From assembly GCF_001021385.1 (NCBI RefSeq), contig NZ_CP011773.1, positions 3,596,001-3,660,000 on the forward strand: a DNA stretch of 64,000 bases. The letters run 5' to 3'. The DNA is from Mycobacterium sp. EPa45. Lineage in GTDB: Bacteria; Actinomycetota; Actinomycetes; Mycobacteriales; Mycobacteriaceae. Both the position numbers and the translations under genes were made by a program. The notes under the pieces are model-generated. The model did no database searches and was not told where the DNA came from. It was given only the letters and a program-made list of their open reading frames with translations. Positions 63,275 through 64,000 of the stretch are shown here, one piece after another; position 1 is the first letter of the stretch; every line of letters begins with the position of its first letter.

Positions 63275-64000
63275 TCAGTTCTCGACCAGGTCGGCGAGAG
63301 GCTCGGTCTCAGTGAGCCAGTGCCGTCCGGCCTGGCGGGCGGCCTCCCACTTGGGAATGCTGACCGCGTCGTCCTGACCCAGCTCGTCGGGTGTCGGGCC
63401 GATGCGCTGCACGAGTGGCGCGAGGGCCGTCAAATCGAAGTTGTAGATCTCGGCCGCCGCCAACCCCAGCATCTGCCGGGTCTCGTCGATGGGAACATCC
63501 CAGAACGCATGCCGCAGCCACTTGCGGGTGTTCGGCCACGTGCCCTCCGGGTGGGGGTAGTCGTTGCCCCACAGCATGTTCGGAACACCGATCTCGTAGC
63601 GCCGAGCCAGTTCCCGGCGCTCCGTGGTGGTCGCCCCGATGAAGCAGTTCCGGTCGAAGTACGCCGACGGCGGCATCGTCAGATCTCCCTCGAGCAGTTT
63701 GCTCATCTTCTTCGCCGAGTGCTCACGCAGGAACCGGGTGTCCATCAGCCAGAGCAGATCGTTGGCCCAGAACGCACCGCACTCGGTGGCGCCCCAGCGC
63801 AATCTCGGGAAACGCTCGAATACCCCGGCCCACAGGGCGAACCACAGCGGCCGAGCGCCCCACCAGCGCACCTCGGTGGTGTAGATGCCCAGATGCTCCC
63901 CGTACTCCTCGCTCGGCGCCGGGCCCACATGGGTGTGCACCGGCATGTTCAGGTCTTGGCATGCGGCCCAAACCTTGTCGTAGCGACGATCATGGTAGGG
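63275..64000 (-). CDS. amidohydrolase family 2 metal-dependent hydrolase (N-terminus outside window)
   Basis: The frame is open from the right edge (PYHDRRYDKVWAACQDLN) to a stop at 63275, giving the last 241 residues or so. It has PVHTHVGPAP with a metal-binding His near the right edge, GATECGAFWANDLLWLMD and the aspartate of MLWGNDYPHPEGTWPNTRK, which are typical of the amidohydrolase 2 (TIM-barrel) family, including decarboxylases and hydrolases of cyclic acids. The N-terminal HxH metal motif lies outside the window. It is followed after 3 bp by a CoA-transferase, suggesting use of its product acid. Confidence 0.88.
   Translation of the reverse strand, partial: PYHDRRYDKVWAACQDLNMPVHTHVGPAPSEEYGEHLGIYTTEVRWWGARPLWFALWAGVFERFPRLRWGATECGAFWANDLLWLMDTRFLREHSAKKMSKLLEGDLTMPPSAYFDRNCFIGATTTERRELARRYEIGVPNMLWGNDYPHPEGTWPNTRKWLRHAFWDVPIDETRQMLGLAAAEIYNFDLTALAPLVQRIGPTPDELGQDDAVSIPKWEAARQAGRHWLTETEPLADLVEN

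Overview
The window looks like chromosome of a rapidly growing mycobacterium (Mycolicibacterium type). It has high GC and many GTG starts. It also carries lineage-typical families: a DesA3 desaturase with its reductase, a solitary MceA protein, the large isocitrate lyase (ICL2), DUF4232 and VCBS/Ig-like exported proteins, many TetR regulators, and a MIRU-like repeat between two operon genes. I saw no tRNA, rRNA, CRISPR array, phage or insertion sequence. Many genes have a TANNNT -10 element 5-8 nt before the start codon and no Shine-Dalgarno sequence, which is the arrangement of leaderless mycobacterial mRNAs.

Layout. 1-8.7 kb: edge-cut PAP2-like membrane enzyme, hypothetical protein, MarR regulator, desA3 with its ferredoxin reductase, a phytoene-dehydrogenase-like flavoprotein with a TetR gene and a divergent MHS transporter, then dtd. 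8.7-30.7 kb: a large catabolic island in two divergent arms. The left arm (12 genes, minus strand) holds SDR, Rieske oxygenase, Baeyer-Villiger-type monooxygenase, SDR, CoA-transferase, two acyl-CoA dehydrogenase pairs around a Gfo/Idh oxidoreductase, a ThDP enzyme and an aldehyde dehydrogenase. The right arm (6 genes, plus strand) holds an oversized SMP-30 protein, a GntR regulator, two acyl-CoA synthetases, an SDR and an enoyl-CoA hydratase. The 153-bp region between the arms carries two matching inverted repeats, each about 22 bp from a start codon, so one regulator probably controls both arms. The enzyme set suggests hydroxylation, oxidation to a ketone, Baeyer-Villiger ring opening, lactone hydrolysis, CoA activation and beta-oxidation-like degradation of a cyclic or terpenoid/steroid-like substrate. 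The substrate is not identifiable from sequence.

30.9-43.7 kb: an NlpC/P60-like exported protein, APC permease with a 3Fe-4S ferredoxin, an orphan mceA, aceA (ICL2), a TetR gene divergent from a Rieske oxygenase plus DapB-like reductase pair (with a very clear promoter/operator), two secreted proteins, a purine permease and a GNAT enzyme. 43.5-52.6 kb: a 62-aa small protein with a strong ribosome-binding site, an APP1-like phosphatase, an exported protein, a three-gene cassette built around a DyP-type peroxidase, an anti-sigma factor with no sigma gene beside it, TetR, a CcdA-like protein and a methyltransferase. 53-64 kb: small secreted protein, APC permease coupled to a BBE-type flavoprotein, PPOX-like protein, DUF4232 protein, a membrane protein fused to a VCBS-repeat exported protein, two TetR genes with clear operators, an O-methyltransferase, and the start of another CoA-transferase/amidohydrolase operon that runs off the right edge.
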